In this document: one piece after another, positions 33,643 through 43,721 of the stretch | Position numbering within the stretch: the first letter of the stretch is position 1 | How the letters are laid out: each line of letters starts with the position of its first letter | Source of the DNA: Shinella granuli | Lineage (GTDB): Bacteria; Pseudomonadota; Alphaproteobacteria; Rhizobiales; Rhizobiaceae | Assembly (NCBI RefSeq): GCF_004341885.1 | Contig: NZ_SLVX01000020.1 | Span: 1-64,000, forward strand | Reading direction: 5' to 3' | Length of the DNA: 64,000 bases | Translations under genes and position numbers: made by a program | The notes under the pieces: model-generated | What the model was told of the DNA's origin: nothing | The model's input: only the letters and a program-made list of their open reading frames with translations | The model's database searches: none

Positions 33643-35139
33643 TCACTTCATCGTCGGGATGGAGAATTCCGCACCGCCCTTGATGCCGGACGGCCAGCGG
33701 CTCGTCACGGTCTTGGTGCGGGTCCAGAACTTGATCGAGTCCGTGCCATGCTGGTTGAGGTCGCCGAAGGCCGAGGACTTCCAGCCGCCGAAGGAATGGT
33801 AGGCGAGCGGAACCGGGATCGGAACGTTGATGCCGACCATGCCGATGTTGATGCGGCTGGCGAAGTCGCGGGCAGCGTCGCCGTCGCGGGTGTAGATCGC
33901 GACACCGTTGCCGTATTCGTGCTTCATCGGCAGGTCGAGGGCTTCCTCGTAGTTCTTGGCGCGAACGACGGAGAGGACCGGGCCGAAGATCTCGGTCTTG
34001 TAGATTTCCATGTCCGGCGTGACGTTGTCGAACAGGCAGCCGCCGACGAAATAGCCGTCCTCATAGCCCTGCAGCTTGAAGCCGCGGCCGTCGACGACGA
34101 GGTTTGCACCTTCCTCAACGCCCTTGTCGATGAGGCCGAGGATGCGCGCCTGGGCCTCCTTGGTCACGACCGGGCCCATGTCGGCCTTCTCGTCGGTATA
34201 GGGGCCGATGCGCAGGCTCTCGATCATCGGCGTCAGCTTTTCGATGAGGCGGTTGGCGGTTTCCTCGCCGACCGGCACGGCGACCGAGATCGCCATGCAG
34301 CGCTCGCCCGCCGAGCCGTAGCCGGCGCCGATCAGGGCGTTGGCGGCCTGGTCGAGGTCGGCGTCGGGCATGATGATCATGTGGTTCTTCGCGCCGCCGA
34401 AGCACTGGGCGCGCTTGCCGTTGGCGGCGGCCGTGCCGTAGACGTAGCGGGCGATCGGCGTGGAGCCGACGAAGGAGACGGCGGCGATGTCCGGATGCGC
34501 CAGGATGCCGTCGACCGCACCCTTGTCGCCGTTGACGACGTTGAGGATGCCCGCCGGCAGGCCGGCTTCGATCATCAGTTCGGCAAGGCGGATCGGCAGC
34601 GACGGATCGCGCTCGGACGGCTTGAGGATGAAGGCGTTGCCGCAGGCGATCGCCGGGGCGAACATCCACATCGGGATCATGCCCGGGAAGTTGAACGGCG
34701 TGATGCCCGCGCCGATGCCGACCGGCTGGCGGATCGAATACATGTCGATGCCCGGGCCGGCGCCTTCGGTGAATTCGCTCTTGGACAGGTGCGGAATGCC
34801 GATGACGAATTCGCAGACTTCGAGGCCGCGGATGACGTCACCCTTCGAATCCTCGATGGTCTTGCCGTGTTCGCGCGAGATCAGCAGGGCAAGCTCGTCC
34901 ATGTTCTGGTTCAGAAGCTCGACGAACTTCATGAAGACGCGGGCGCGGCGCTGCGGGTTGGTGGCGGCCCATTTCGGCTGCGCGGCCTTGGCGCTGTCGA
35001 TGGCGGCCTGGAGATCCGCATCGCTGGCGAGCGCGACCGTCGCCTGAACCTCGCCCGTCGCCGGGTTGTAGACGTTTGCGGTGCGACCGCTGGTGCCGGC
35101 GACCTTCTCGCCGTTGATGAAATGGCCGATCTCGTACAT
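33643..35139 (-). CDS. mmsA: Methylmalonate-semialdehyde dehydrogenase (CoA-acylating)
   Basis: A 498-residue aldehyde dehydrogenase of the MmsA/IolA type: MYEIGHFINGEKVAGTSGRT at the start, GITPFNFPGMIPMWMF, VSFVGSTPIARYVY and the catalytic Cys C281 in GYGSAGERCMA. It oxidises methylmalonate or malonate semialdehyde to propionyl- or acetyl-CoA, in valine, inositol or beta-alanine breakdown. The latter would link to the omega-amino acid transaminase at 4.6 kb, though they are 28 kb apart. GGAGGA precedes ATG 35139. The divergent LysR gene is its likely regulator. Confidence 0.92.
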   Translation of the reverse strand: MYEIGHFINGEKVAGTSGRTANVYNPATGEVQATVALASDADLQAAIDSAKAAQPKWAATNPQRRARVFMKFVELLNQNMDELALLISREHGKTIEDSKGDVIRGLEVCEFVIGIPHLSKSEFTEGAGPGIDMYSIRQPVGIGAGITPFNFPGMIPMWMFAPAIACGNAFILKPSERDPSLPIRLAELMIEAGLPAGILNVVNGDKGAVDGILAHPDIAAVSFVGSTPIARYVYGTAAANGKRAQCFGGAKNHMIIMPDADLDQAANALIGAGYGSAGERCMAISVAVPVGEETANRLIEKLTPMIESLRIGPYTDEKADMGPVVTKEAQARILGLIDKGVEEGANLVVDGRGFKLQGYEDGYFVGGCLFDNVTPDMEIYKTEIFGPVLSVVRAKNYEEALDLPMKHEYGNGVAIYTRDGDAARDFASRINIGMVGINVPIPVPLAYHSFGGWKSSAFGDLNQHGTDSIKFWTRTKTVTSRWPSGIKGGAEFSIPTMK

Positions 35140-35183
35140 GGGGAGTCCTCCGTTTGTTGTGAGAGGATCATCGCACTTCAATT

Positions 35184-35222
35184 TGCACAACTCAATCACC
35201 TTGGATAAGGAACCGTTGTGCA
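35184..35222. promoter_or_regulatory. Candidate LysR operator between mmsA and its regulator
   Basis: TGCACAAC (35184-35191) and GTTGTGCA (35215-35222) are perfect inverted arms 23 bases apart in the divergent promoter. The right arm would lie inside the regulator gene if a GTG at 35218 were used, which favours the ATG at 35245. Confidence 0.5.
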
Positions 35223-35244
35223 GAAATTAAAGCCGGAGGCAAAG

Positions 35245-36126
35245 ATGAACTGGGATGACGCCCGCATGTTCCTGGCGGTGGCCCGCACCGGGCAGATCCT
35301 CGCCGCCTCCCGCCGCCTCGGCGTGAACCATGCCACGCTCAGCCGCCGGGTCAGCGCGCTGGAGGAGGCCTTGAAGACGCGCCTCCTCATCCGCCGCACC
35401 AATGGCTGCGAGCTCACCGCCGAGGGCGAGGCCTTCTTGCGCGCAGCCGAACGGATGGAGACCGAGATGCTGACGGTGCAGGCGAGCATCGGCCGCATCG
35501 ATACCGCCGTCGCCGGCACGGTGCGGGTCGGCGCACCGGACGGGTTCGGCGTCTCCTTCCTCGCGCCGCGCCTCGGCCGGCTGACGGCGCGCCATCCGGA
35601 GCTGAAGATCCAGCTCGTGCCGGTGCCGCGCTCCTTCTCGCTCTCCCAGCGCGAGGCCGACATCGCCATCACGCTGGAACGCCCGGAACAGGGGCGCCTC
35701 GTCTCCTCCAAGCTGACGGACTATACGCTCGGCCTCTATGCTTCGCGCGCCTATCTCGAAGAGAACGGCACGCCGCAAACCGTCGAGGACCTCAAGGCCC
35801 ATCGGCGGGTCGGCTATGTGGAGGACCTGATCTTCACCGCCTCGCTCAATTTCACGGGCGAGATCATGCGTAGCTGGGATGCGGGCTTCGAGATTTCCAG
35901 CGCCACCGGCCAGACGGAGGCCGTGCGTTCCGGCGCCGGCATCGGCATCCTGCACGATTACATTGCCCGGCAATATGACGAGCTCGTCCGCCTGCTGCCC
36001 GGCACCGCCATCCGCCGTGCCTACTGGACGACCTGGCACGAAAGCGCGCGGGACCTGACGCGCGTGCGCACCGTCGCCGAGTTCGTGCAGGAGATCGTGC
36101 AGCAGGAGCACCACATCTTCCTGTGA
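35245..36126 (+). CDS. LysR-family transcriptional regulator, divergent from mmsA
   Basis: A 293-residue LysR protein: winged helix-turn-helix at about 1-60 (MNWDDARMFLAVARTGQILA, then LGVNHATLSRRVSALEEALKTRL) and an effector domain (about 85-290). This resembles the single-gene LysR regulators that face mmsA-type genes in rhizobia. ATG 35245 has GGAGG upstream and leaves the TGCACAAC/GTTGTGCA repeat outside the gene. Likely target: mmsA and itself. Effector unknown. Confidence 0.88.
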   Translation: MNWDDARMFLAVARTGQILAASRRLGVNHATLSRRVSALEEALKTRLLIRRTNGCELTAEGEAFLRAAERMETEMLTVQASIGRIDTAVAGTVRVGAPDGFGVSFLAPRLGRLTARHPELKIQLVPVPRSFSLSQREADIAITLERPEQGRLVSSKLTDYTLGLYASRAYLEENGTPQTVEDLKAHRRVGYVEDLIFTASLNFTGEIMRSWDAGFEISSATGQTEAVRSGAGIGILHDYIARQYDELVRLLPGTAIRRAYWTTWHESARDLTRVRTVAEFVQEIVQQEHHIFL

Positions 36127-36129
36127 GCG

Positions 36130-37080
36130 TCAGTCGCCCGCGGTGAGCGCGGCCGTCTCGGGCAGCGGCACCAATGCGCTTCTGGCCCGAGGCGTCTGCC
36201 TGTCCCCGACCTTTTCCACCGGCTTTTCGGCGGCGGCGATCTTAATCTTCTCCTGGCCGGCTTCGCCCGGGAGCGGCACGCGCACGGCATTGCGGATGAC
36301 GGCCGGCTCCTCCACCCGCTTCTCCTCGACAACCCGGCGCTTCGGCGTATGGCGCGGCTCGGCGCCATCGTCGATCATCGCCACGGGCTCGGCGCGCACT
36401 GATACGGGCTGACTGCGCAGGACACTGCTGCCGCCGGCATAGCGCAGCATGTCGAAGGTCTGGCGTGTCACCGGCTTCAGCCGCATGCCGCCCATCAGTG
36501 CGGCGATGCGCTCCTCCGGCATGGTGGGATGGCAGAAGCGCAGGCGCACCTGCGCGGAATAATTGCCGTCCCCGATGCGGCCCATCGCCGTTTCGCTGGG
36601 CGGCGCCGTCCGCTTGGCGAACTGCCAGGCATAGAGGCAGCTTCCGGAGGTGCCGAGCGGCCCCGTCGCATAGCCGTAGACGCCGTGCATGTTCTGGCCG
36701 GCAGCCGCGTTGATCTTCATGGCGACATCAGGCAAGGCCTGCCGCATCTCGGCAAGGATCGCCCGCCGCGTCGGCGCGCGCAGGAAGGCGACGCCCTCGG
36801 CGGGCGTGCCGACCCGCACCGTCAGCACGTTCTCGCCGGCGGAGGCCGTCGCGTTGGAATAGACGATCGCCTGCTCGAAGAATTCGCCGCGCACCGTCTG
36901 TCGCACGCTTTCGATGCGCCCGGAGATCGACGGCAGGTAGGCGGCGGCGAATTCCGGCGAGACCTCCGTCGATATCGGCGGCGCATCCGGCCGGATGGAG
37001 CCGGTTTCGAGGAACGGGTCGTGCACGGCGGTGCAGCCCGTGGCAAGGAGCGGAAGTGCAGCGAGAAGCAGCCAGCGCAT
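36130..37080 (-). CDS. bcsN: Cellulose biosynthesis protein BcsN (lipoprotein)
   Basis: A 316-residue protein with a lipoprotein signal (MRWLLLAALPLLATGC, Cys16) followed by a domain of about 190 residues with VTVRVGTPAEGV-type strands and CLYAWQFAKR, matching BcsN found in rhizobial cellulose operons. The C-terminal 100 residues are Pro-, Lys- and Glu-rich and look disordered. BcsN sits in the envelope and its role in cellulose export is not settled. It is last of the four-gene operon, starting nine bases after the TPR gene. Confidence 0.82.
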   Translation of the reverse strand: MRWLLLAALPLLATGCTAVHDPFLETGSIRPDAPPISTEVSPEFAAAYLPSISGRIESVRQTVRGEFFEQAIVYSNATASAGENVLTVRVGTPAEGVAFLRAPTRRAILAEMRQALPDVAMKINAAAGQNMHGVYGYATGPLGTSGSCLYAWQFAKRTAPPSETAMGRIGDGNYSAQVRLRFCHPTMPEERIAALMGGMRLKPVTRQTFDMLRYAGGSSVLRSQPVSVRAEPVAMIDDGAEPRHTPKRRVVEEKRVEEPAVIRNAVRVPLPGEAGQEKIKIAAAEKPVEKVGDRQTPRARSALVPLPETAALTAGD

Positions 37081-37088
37081 GAAGGAAC

Positions 37089-39047
37089 CTATCGGATGGG
37101 GGCCGTGGAGACGGCGAGGCCGCGGGCGGCCGCCGGGTCGTAGAGATGCATGTTGAGCCGCGCGAAGACCGCCTGCGCCTGGCCGCGATTGCCGAGATGG
37201 TAGTAGGCCCAGCCGCGCAGCTGGCTGAGATCGGCCGGCTCGGCGACGAGGCTGGCGCGCGCGTTCAGCGCATCGAGCACGCGCTGGTACTGCTTGTGGT
37301 CGAAGGCCGAGCGGGCACGCTGCCAGTAGATCTCGGCCCGCACCTCGCGATCGCGCTTTTCCGTAAGCGGATAGAGGCCGATCATCGCCTCGGCATCGTC
37401 CGTCAGCCGGCCGCGCAGCAGGGTGAGCGCCGCGCCATAGGCGGCTTCCGCCTGCGTGCGGCTGTTGCCGAGCGCCGTCTCGAAAGCGTAGCGGGCTTCG
37501 GCCAGCCGGTTCAGTTCGAGATGGCACCAACCCTTGATCAGCATGGCATCGGCGGAGATCGCGCCGCGCGCTTCCAGCGCGGAGATGTCCTTGATGCAGG
37601 CGCTGAAGCGCTTCGCCTTGAAATGCGCGAGGTAGCCGGTGCCGCCGCTCGTGGCGGAGGCGACGGGCATCTCGACGGCGACGCTGCGCCGGCCCCTCGG
37701 CGGGGTCGCGACCTTGATCTCGGCCCAGATCTCCGGATAGATCGCGCAGTACTCTGCCTCCAGCGCGGCATAGTCCTTCCTGGCGCCGAGGCGCAGCAGG
37801 CTGAGGGCGAGGCCCTTGACGCGCACCGGCGCACTTTCCCAGTCGAGCGATTTTTCAAACCAGGCCTTCGCCGCCTCGTATTGCCGGGAATTGTAGGCAT
37901 ACCAGGCGAGGATTTCCGCATGGTCGGCATTCGACGTCGCGAGGATGGCATTGCTATAGGCGGTGACGGTCCTGACATCCGCATCCGGCTGGTCGGGCTT
38001 GGAGAAGCGCAGCGACAGCGCATTCATCAGGAATTCCGGGTCGGCGGAGAGATCGTCGATATAATCTTCCGCGACGGCATAGGCCTCGTCCTGCTTGTTC
38101 TGCGCGGCGAGCGAGAGGTAAAGGCCCTTGGCGTTCTCCGCGTCGCGGCGCTTTGCGAGCGCCGCCTTGAACCAGCGCTCGGCATTTTCAGGCGCCTTGA
38201 GCTTCAGGTCGTACCAGCCGAGCAGCGAGAGGTCTTCGAGACGTTCGCCCCGTTCCGCCGCCACCCGCAGCGTGCCGACCTCGCCTTCGGCAATCGGTGC
38301 CTGGCGCGTCGCGTCCGCATTGAAGTCTGCGACGTCCTTGCGGGTGAGATCGAGCTCGACGGGTTGCAGACCGGCCTGCAGCAGCGGCGAGGTCGCCAGC
38401 AGGCGCATCGCCTCGCGCACGTCCCCGGCGGGGAAATCGCGCGTCGACTTCTGCAGGGTGGTGAGGATCTGCTCTTCCGGCAGGCGCTTGTCGCCCTGCC
38501 GGAAGAGCAGGCCGCGATAGGCACCCGACAGCGCATCCTTCGCCCCGGTCTGCGCATAGGCATCGAGCAGCATCCAGACGAGATCGACTTCCGTCTCCCT
38601 TGCAGGATCGACGGCCTTGCCGGCTTCGATGACGCCCATCCAGTCCTTGCGGGCGGTGGCGGCCATCATCTCGACGCGCTGCTTGCGGCGGGCGAGCTTT
38701 CCGGAAAAATCCGCGCTCGGCGTCCATTCCGGGTTTTCCGAGCGGCGGCGGCCGATCTCGGCCTCGATGCCGGTGAAATCGTTCTTGTCGTAGAGCGCCC
38801 AGAGCGCGCTTTCATCCACCTGCCGGGCGGCCGGCGAATAGACGTCGGCAGGCACCACGAAATCCGGATATTTCAGCCGCAGCCGGTTCGTCTCTGCCTC
38901 CAGCCGGTCCTGTTGCTTCTGTCCGGCATAATAATAGAGCGCGGCCAGTTCCACCGCGTCGGGGCCGGCCTTGGCATCGGCCGCCAGCGCCATCGATGAC
39001 AGCGCCGAGGAGCCGAGCAGCAGGGTCGCAAGGAACAGCGCTCTCAT
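37089..39047 (-). CDS. TPR-repeat protein of the cellulose operon (BcsC/BcsK-like periplasmic part)
   Basis: A 652-residue protein with a Sec signal peptide (about 1-23, ending ALA) and many helical TPR-type repeats through its length, for example AENAERWFKAALAKRRDAEN, YEAAKAWFEKSLDW and NRLAEARYAFETALGNS. There is no C-terminal beta-barrel, unlike full BcsC, so it matches the TPR-only proteins of rhizobial (class III) cellulose operons. It probably guides or scaffolds glucan in the periplasm. It overlaps bcsB by four bases. Confidence 0.8.
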   Translation of the reverse strand: MRALFLATLLLGSSALSSMALAADAKAGPDAVELAALYYYAGQKQQDRLEAETNRLRLKYPDFVVPADVYSPAARQVDESALWALYDKNDFTGIEAEIGRRRSENPEWTPSADFSGKLARRKQRVEMMAATARKDWMGVIEAGKAVDPARETEVDLVWMLLDAYAQTGAKDALSGAYRGLLFRQGDKRLPEEQILTTLQKSTRDFPAGDVREAMRLLATSPLLQAGLQPVELDLTRKDVADFNADATRQAPIAEGEVGTLRVAAERGERLEDLSLLGWYDLKLKAPENAERWFKAALAKRRDAENAKGLYLSLAAQNKQDEAYAVAEDYIDDLSADPEFLMNALSLRFSKPDQPDADVRTVTAYSNAILATSNADHAEILAWYAYNSRQYEAAKAWFEKSLDWESAPVRVKGLALSLLRLGARKDYAALEAEYCAIYPEIWAEIKVATPPRGRRSVAVEMPVASATSGGTGYLAHFKAKRFSACIKDISALEARGAISADAMLIKGWCHLELNRLAEARYAFETALGNSRTQAEAAYGAALTLLRGRLTDDAEAMIGLYPLTEKRDREVRAEIYWQRARSAFDHKQYQRVLDALNARASLVAEPADLSQLRGWAYYHLGNRGQAQAVFARLNMHLYDPAAARGLAVSTAPIR

Positions 39048-41398
39048 CGGTCGGACCTCACGCCCTTCTTCGGCACCATCAGCCCGAGCCAGACGGCGAA
39101 GGCGCCGAGGCAGGCGAGCACGAGCAGCACATAGATCTGGAAATTGTCGGAGAACCAGGCGGCCGCGACCCGGCGCAGGTTGCCGGGGCTGCGGTCCGAC
39201 AGGTCGGCGATGTAGCGATCGGCGGCCGGCAGGCTGACGAGCGCAAGGCCCGCCGTCTCGATCGCCGCGGTGCCACCCTGGAGGTCGCGCCAGACGGCGG
39301 GTTCGACGAGCCGGTTGACGCCCGCCTCCACATCCCGCGGCGCATCGGCCTTGATGACGGTCCAGGTGGCCAGCCCATCAGGCGAGCGCATCTGGGAGAG
39401 CGTCACGAGCGAACCTTTATCGTGGGGCGAAAGCCGCGTGGCATCCTCGCCCTCATAGTTCAGCCAGCGGCCGAAACTGTTCGTCGCGGCGGCGAGCCAG
39501 CGCTGCGCCCGGTCGCCGAAGGAAAGCGCATCCTCTCCGCCCGCCGTCGAATCGTGGAAGGCCTGCAGGAGATCCGCGGTCTCGTTGCCCGTCGCAGCGC
39601 CGGATACCGAGGCGGTGACGAGCGTATCGGGCTTCAGGAGATCGGCGACGGAGGCGCCGATGTCGTCCGTAGTCGGGAAAGCCGCCTTGTCCGCCGTGCC
39701 GAGCTCGGCGAAATCGTTCTGCGAGGCGACGACCAGCGCATCCCGGCCGGTGCCCTCGGCGGGCGCGCCGATGGCGATCCGCGCGTTGAGCGGCGCACGG
39801 GCGGAAAGGGCGAGGCGCGACAGCATGGTCAGCCCGGCGCCGACCGACTGGTGATCCGCCCGGTCGATGACGAGATCGAAGGCCTTGCCGCCGCCATAGG
39901 GATAGGCCTTGCCGGCAAGCGCGGCGAGATCGGGCAGCCGGCCGACCCGGGCGAGCGCGGGAACCTCGATGGCCGTGGTGTCGAGCAGGATGAAGCGCGG
40001 CTTGCCGTCGTCGCGTTCTTCCGGCCGGCAGGCGGCATCCGCCGCGATCGGCAGCTCGGCCAGCAATTCCACACGGTTGGCGCCGGGGCGGAAGGCGCGC
40101 AGCGGCAGTTCGATGCGCTTGCCGTCGAACTGCTCGCCCGCGCGGTTGCGGAACGGATAGCTCTTCACGACCTTGTCGTTGACGCGCACGAGAAGCTGGG
40201 CGGTCTGATCGAGGCCCGGCGAGGTGGCGGCGGAGAGTCGCAGATCGAGCGTCGCATATTCCGCCGGATAGAAATCCGCCGGCATCTCCACGGCAAATTC
40301 GGTGCGCGAGAGGCGGCCGGAGAAGACGCGGGTCTGGTAGCCCGCCTCCCGGAGCGTGCGGCGCTCGCCGGCATCGACCGTGATCACGCCCCTGCCCTTC
40401 TCGAAGATGCCGGACTTAAGCCCGTCGGCCATCGGCCCCTTCACGGCGGCAAGCACGGCCGCGTTGACATCGCCGAGGCCGGCGGCGCGCATCACGACCG
40501 CGGCGCGATCGGGCGAGGCGCCGGCCTGCACGGAAAGCCCGCGCGGGGCGGCCGAGAGGCCGAGCCCGGAAAGCACGCCGGCACCGCTGCGGTCCATGGC
40601 CATGACGAGATCGATACCGGGACCCGTGCCCGGCCTGTCCGCGACCGATACGGTCACGTCGTCGCGGTTCAGGAACAGCACGAGCGCCTGCAGCACCGGT
40701 GCGACCTCGTTCAGCGCCTCGGCACCGGACGCGCCGGGCACGACGACGCGGACCTCCGTGCGCTGCGCCGCGTTGCGGCGAACGGCGAGCAGGCTGTCGA
40801 AATCGGTGAAGGGCGCCGCAACACCGGTGGCAAAGCCGCTCAGCGCCGGGTCGAGCTTCGTCCAGAGTTCATAGGTCGCATCGAGCGAGCAATCGACCCG
40901 GTGATGCTGCCGGGCGCGGACCTGCACGACATTGCGGCCGGCCCGGAGATATTCCGGGGCGACGGCGATCGTCTGCGTCAGCGTGCCGTTCGGCGCGGCG
41001 ATGGCGAAGCTGCCGATCTCCCGACCATTCACCTCGACATCCACCTTCGCCGTGTCGGGAAGCACCGAGACGGCATTGATATAGGCAAGGTTCAGCACGC
41101 CGCCGGCGGAGACCTGCGGGCCGTCGAGCCTGAAGGTGAAGGTTGCGACGGCATCCTCGCCGGAGAGCGTGAAGGCGCCCGCCGACTGTTCGAAGGGCAC
41201 GAGCATGGTGGCGGCGGTATCCTGCGCCGTCGTGGCCTTCTCGGCCTCTACCGGCTGGGGCAGCAGGCCGCCGGCAAGCGCCGTACCGTCGAGAAGCGGC
41301 ATGACGGCGTCGGCCACCAGGTCCCCGGCCCGGCCGGGGGCGGCGGAGGCGACGAGGAGCGCAAGCCCCAGCGTTCCGAGAAGAAATGTCTTAGCCAT
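39044..41398 (-). CDS. bcsB: Cellulose synthase regulatory subunit BcsB
   Basis: A 784-residue BcsB: signal peptide (about 1-24), a long periplasmic part of alternating carbohydrate-binding and flavodoxin-like domains, and one C-terminal membrane helix (about 752-775, FQIYVLLVLACLGAFAVWLGL). BcsB binds the growing glucan on the periplasmic side and anchors to BcsA. ATG 41398 overlaps the end of bcsA by eight bases and has AGGAACC upstream. Length agrees with the family (about 750-800). Confidence 0.9.
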   Translation of the reverse strand: MAKTFLLGTLGLALLVASAAPGRAGDLVADAVMPLLDGTALAGGLLPQPVEAEKATTAQDTAATMLVPFEQSAGAFTLSGEDAVATFTFRLDGPQVSAGGVLNLAYINAVSVLPDTAKVDVEVNGREIGSFAIAAPNGTLTQTIAVAPEYLRAGRNVVQVRARQHHRVDCSLDATYELWTKLDPALSGFATGVAAPFTDFDSLLAVRRNAAQRTEVRVVVPGASGAEALNEVAPVLQALVLFLNRDDVTVSVADRPGTGPGIDLVMAMDRSGAGVLSGLGLSAAPRGLSVQAGASPDRAAVVMRAAGLGDVNAAVLAAVKGPMADGLKSGIFEKGRGVITVDAGERRTLREAGYQTRVFSGRLSRTEFAVEMPADFYPAEYATLDLRLSAATSPGLDQTAQLLVRVNDKVVKSYPFRNRAGEQFDGKRIELPLRAFRPGANRVELLAELPIAADAACRPEERDDGKPRFILLDTTAIEVPALARVGRLPDLAALAGKAYPYGGGKAFDLVIDRADHQSVGAGLTMLSRLALSARAPLNARIAIGAPAEGTGRDALVVASQNDFAELGTADKAAFPTTDDIGASVADLLKPDTLVTASVSGAATGNETADLLQAFHDSTAGGEDALSFGDRAQRWLAAATNSFGRWLNYEGEDATRLSPHDKGSLVTLSQMRSPDGLATWTVIKADAPRDVEAGVNRLVEPAVWRDLQGGTAAIETAGLALVSLPAADRYIADLSDRSPGNLRRVAAAWFSDNFQIYVLLVLACLGAFAVWLGLMVPKKGVRSDR

Positions 41399-43652
41399 AG
41401 GCCTGGGTTCCTGTGAGAACCGGCGGCAGGTCGGCTGCGCGGCCGGGGATCTTGGCATTGTTTTCCTTCACCACGATGGGGGCATCGGCGAAGGACTGGA
41501 CGGCGCTTTCGCGGATGAGGCCGGCGGAATATTGCAACGCCCGCAGCGTCTCGCGGATGCTCCAGAGGGCGAAGCGCGAGGTGCCCCAGAAGAAGCTGCG
41601 GCGCACCTGGCGGCGGGCGATGCGCTCCTGCAGCACAGCCTGGTCGGAATACATCAGCTCGGCGATCGCCAGGAAGGTTTCCGGCGTGCGCTCCTTGTAG
41701 GCGAAGCCGTGCACCGCGCCCTCGCCGGCAGCGCGGCTGGAACGGCAGACGACGTCGAAGGTGATGACCTGACCGGCGCGACGAAGCTCGATCGTCGCTT
41801 CGAGCGGGTTTTCAAGGTCGATCTCCGGCGCCTTGTCGACGAATTCCACCGAGACGCCGCCGAAGGAGGCATCCTGGATGATGATGTTGCAGAGCTTGCC
41901 GTCGGCCTTCATCAGCGCATGGCGCTTGACCGGCAGACGCTGGTTGCGACGCAGCTCGCGGCGCTCGGCGACGGCGCCGAGGGCGGCCCCGGCAAGGCCG
42001 AGATTGATAAGGTTCCAGCCCGCCACGATCATCAGGAGTTCGGTTGCGACCGGCTCGGTCAGGAAGCGGTAGCCGGAATAGAGTGCGGCCGCCAGAAGAA
42101 GGAAGAAGATGATGAAATAGGGCCGGGCGAGCGGCGACAGCATGCTGCGGTCGAGCGTCTGCCCCTTGGCCGTGACGTTGAAGGTGGGCTTTCTCGGATT
42201 GCGGATCACGCTGACGATCGAGCCGAAGAGCAGCACCGACTGGACATATTCATAGAGCTCGGAGACCCAGGGCCAGCGCACGCGGCCGTAGAGATAGCTC
42301 TGCATGGCGAAGGAGCCGATGAGGTAGGTCACCGCATAGGAGGTGAATTCCAGGATGTTCGCCTGGTAGATCTCCAGCGAGAAGAAGATGTAGAGCAGCG
42401 GCGAGAAGACGAAGGCGAGCCGCGACAGCGGGAACAGCCAGAACAGGTTGATGCCGGCATAGCAGATGCGCTGGGCGAGCGTCAGGCCCCTGGCGAGGAA
42501 CGGCCGGTTGAGGATGAGGATCTGCAGCATGCCCTGGCACCAGCGGGCGCGCTGGCCGATGAAGGACACGAAGGTTTCCGGCTGGAGGCCGGCGATCAGC
42601 GGCTTGTCGACATAGAGGCTGTGCCAGCCCTTGGAATGCAGCGCCAGCGCCGTCTCGCAGTCCTCGGTGATCGACTGGCCGGAAAAGCCGTTCGCCGCCG
42701 CAAGCGCCGAGCGGCGCAGCACCGCCGCCGAGCCGCAGAAGAACGAGGCGTTCCACTTGTCGAGCCCGCGCTGCAGGATCGAATAGAACATCTCGTTTTC
42801 CGAAGGCATGCGCGCGAAGGTCTGGAGGTTCTTTTCGAGCGGATCCGGGTTGAGGAAATAGTGCGGCGTCTGGACGAGGAAGAGTTTCTTGTCCTGCCGG
42901 AAGTAGCCGACCGTCTCGCGCAGGAACTCGCGCACCGGCGCATGGTCGGCGTCGAAGACGACGACGAGTTCGCCGTTCGAGACCTTCAGCCCCTCGTTGA
43001 GATTGCCGGCCTTGGCGTGGTCGTTCTGCTTGCGGGCGTGGTAGTGCACGCCGAGCGAGGCGCAGAGCGCCTTCAGTTGCTCGTGGCGGCGGATCGCCGC
43101 GATCGAGATGCGCGGATCCTTGTGGTTGCGCTTGGCTTCCGTGCCGCCGTCGTCGAGCAGATAGACGTTCAGCTTGTCCTTCGGATAGAGCAGCGACTTC
43201 GCCGCCGCGAGCGTGCCGGCAAGCAGCTCCGGCTCCTCGTTGTAGGACGGGATGAAGACGTCGACGGTCGGCAGGCTCGCCGCATCGCCCGCCTCCGGGC
43301 TTTCGCGCTTTACGGGATCGGCCAGCATGAAGAAGCTGATCGCCAGCATGGCGAGGCAGTACATTTCCGCCAGATAGAGGATCAGGCCGGGAATGAAGTT
43401 CAGCGGTTCGTGGATGCTCGGCAGCGTCTCTGTCGTGCGCCAGAAGGCATAGCGCATGGCGAGGATGCCGGCAAAGATGAAGGTGACGAGCCGGAAGGTG
43501 GTGTTCTTCGGGCGGGTCATCGCCAGGAACATCACGCCGAGCACGGCGAAACTTAGAATGAGCTGTGCCTGAAGACTGATCGGCAGCCAGAGAAGGAACA
43601 GCCCGAACATGCCGGCGGGAACCGCCAGCCACTTGACGCACGTCATGTGCAT
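41391..43652 (-). CDS. bcsA: Cellulose synthase catalytic subunit BcsA with PilZ domain
   Basis: A 753-residue glycosyltransferase family 2 protein. TM helices at the N-terminus (about 5-95) precede the catalytic domain (about 125-370) with LLDDGG, DADHAP, the TED motif (SITEDCETAL) and QRARW. More helices (about 375-550) follow, then a PilZ domain with RRNQRLPVKRHA and DASFGGVSVE that binds cyclic di-GMP. It polymerises UDP-glucose and exports cellulose. ATG 43652 is chosen (GGGG upstream); ATG 43646 is close. It heads the bcs operon, with a 28-base palindrome 70 bases upstream. No bcsZ cellulase is present here. Confidence 0.93.
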   Translation of the reverse strand: MHMTCVKWLAVPAGMFGLFLLWLPISLQAQLILSFAVLGVMFLAMTRPKNTTFRLVTFIFAGILAMRYAFWRTTETLPSIHEPLNFIPGLILYLAEMYCLAMLAISFFMLADPVKRESPEAGDAASLPTVDVFIPSYNEEPELLAGTLAAAKSLLYPKDKLNVYLLDDGGTEAKRNHKDPRISIAAIRRHEQLKALCASLGVHYHARKQNDHAKAGNLNEGLKVSNGELVVVFDADHAPVREFLRETVGYFRQDKKLFLVQTPHYFLNPDPLEKNLQTFARMPSENEMFYSILQRGLDKWNASFFCGSAAVLRRSALAAANGFSGQSITEDCETALALHSKGWHSLYVDKPLIAGLQPETFVSFIGQRARWCQGMLQILILNRPFLARGLTLAQRICYAGINLFWLFPLSRLAFVFSPLLYIFFSLEIYQANILEFTSYAVTYLIGSFAMQSYLYGRVRWPWVSELYEYVQSVLLFGSIVSVIRNPRKPTFNVTAKGQTLDRSMLSPLARPYFIIFFLLLAAALYSGYRFLTEPVATELLMIVAGWNLINLGLAGAALGAVAERRELRRNQRLPVKRHALMKADGKLCNIIIQDASFGGVSVEFVDKAPEIDLENPLEATIELRRAGQVITFDVVCRSSRAAGEGAVHGFAYKERTPETFLAIAELMYSDQAVLQERIARRQVRRSFFWGTSRFALWSIRETLRALQYSAGLIRESAVQSFADAPIVVKENNAKIPGRAADLPPVLTGTQAYG

Positions 43653-43721
43653 TTGAAGAACCCCATTTGCATCGCGGCAGCGCGTCATGCGGACCGGTCC
43701 CACACAGGAACGGGATGACAC

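Noticed and set aside
38996-43556. Two plus-strand frames of about 806 codons each opposite bcsA and bcsB
   Set aside because: Same high-GC shadow effect; bcsA and bcsB motifs on the minus strand decide the matter.
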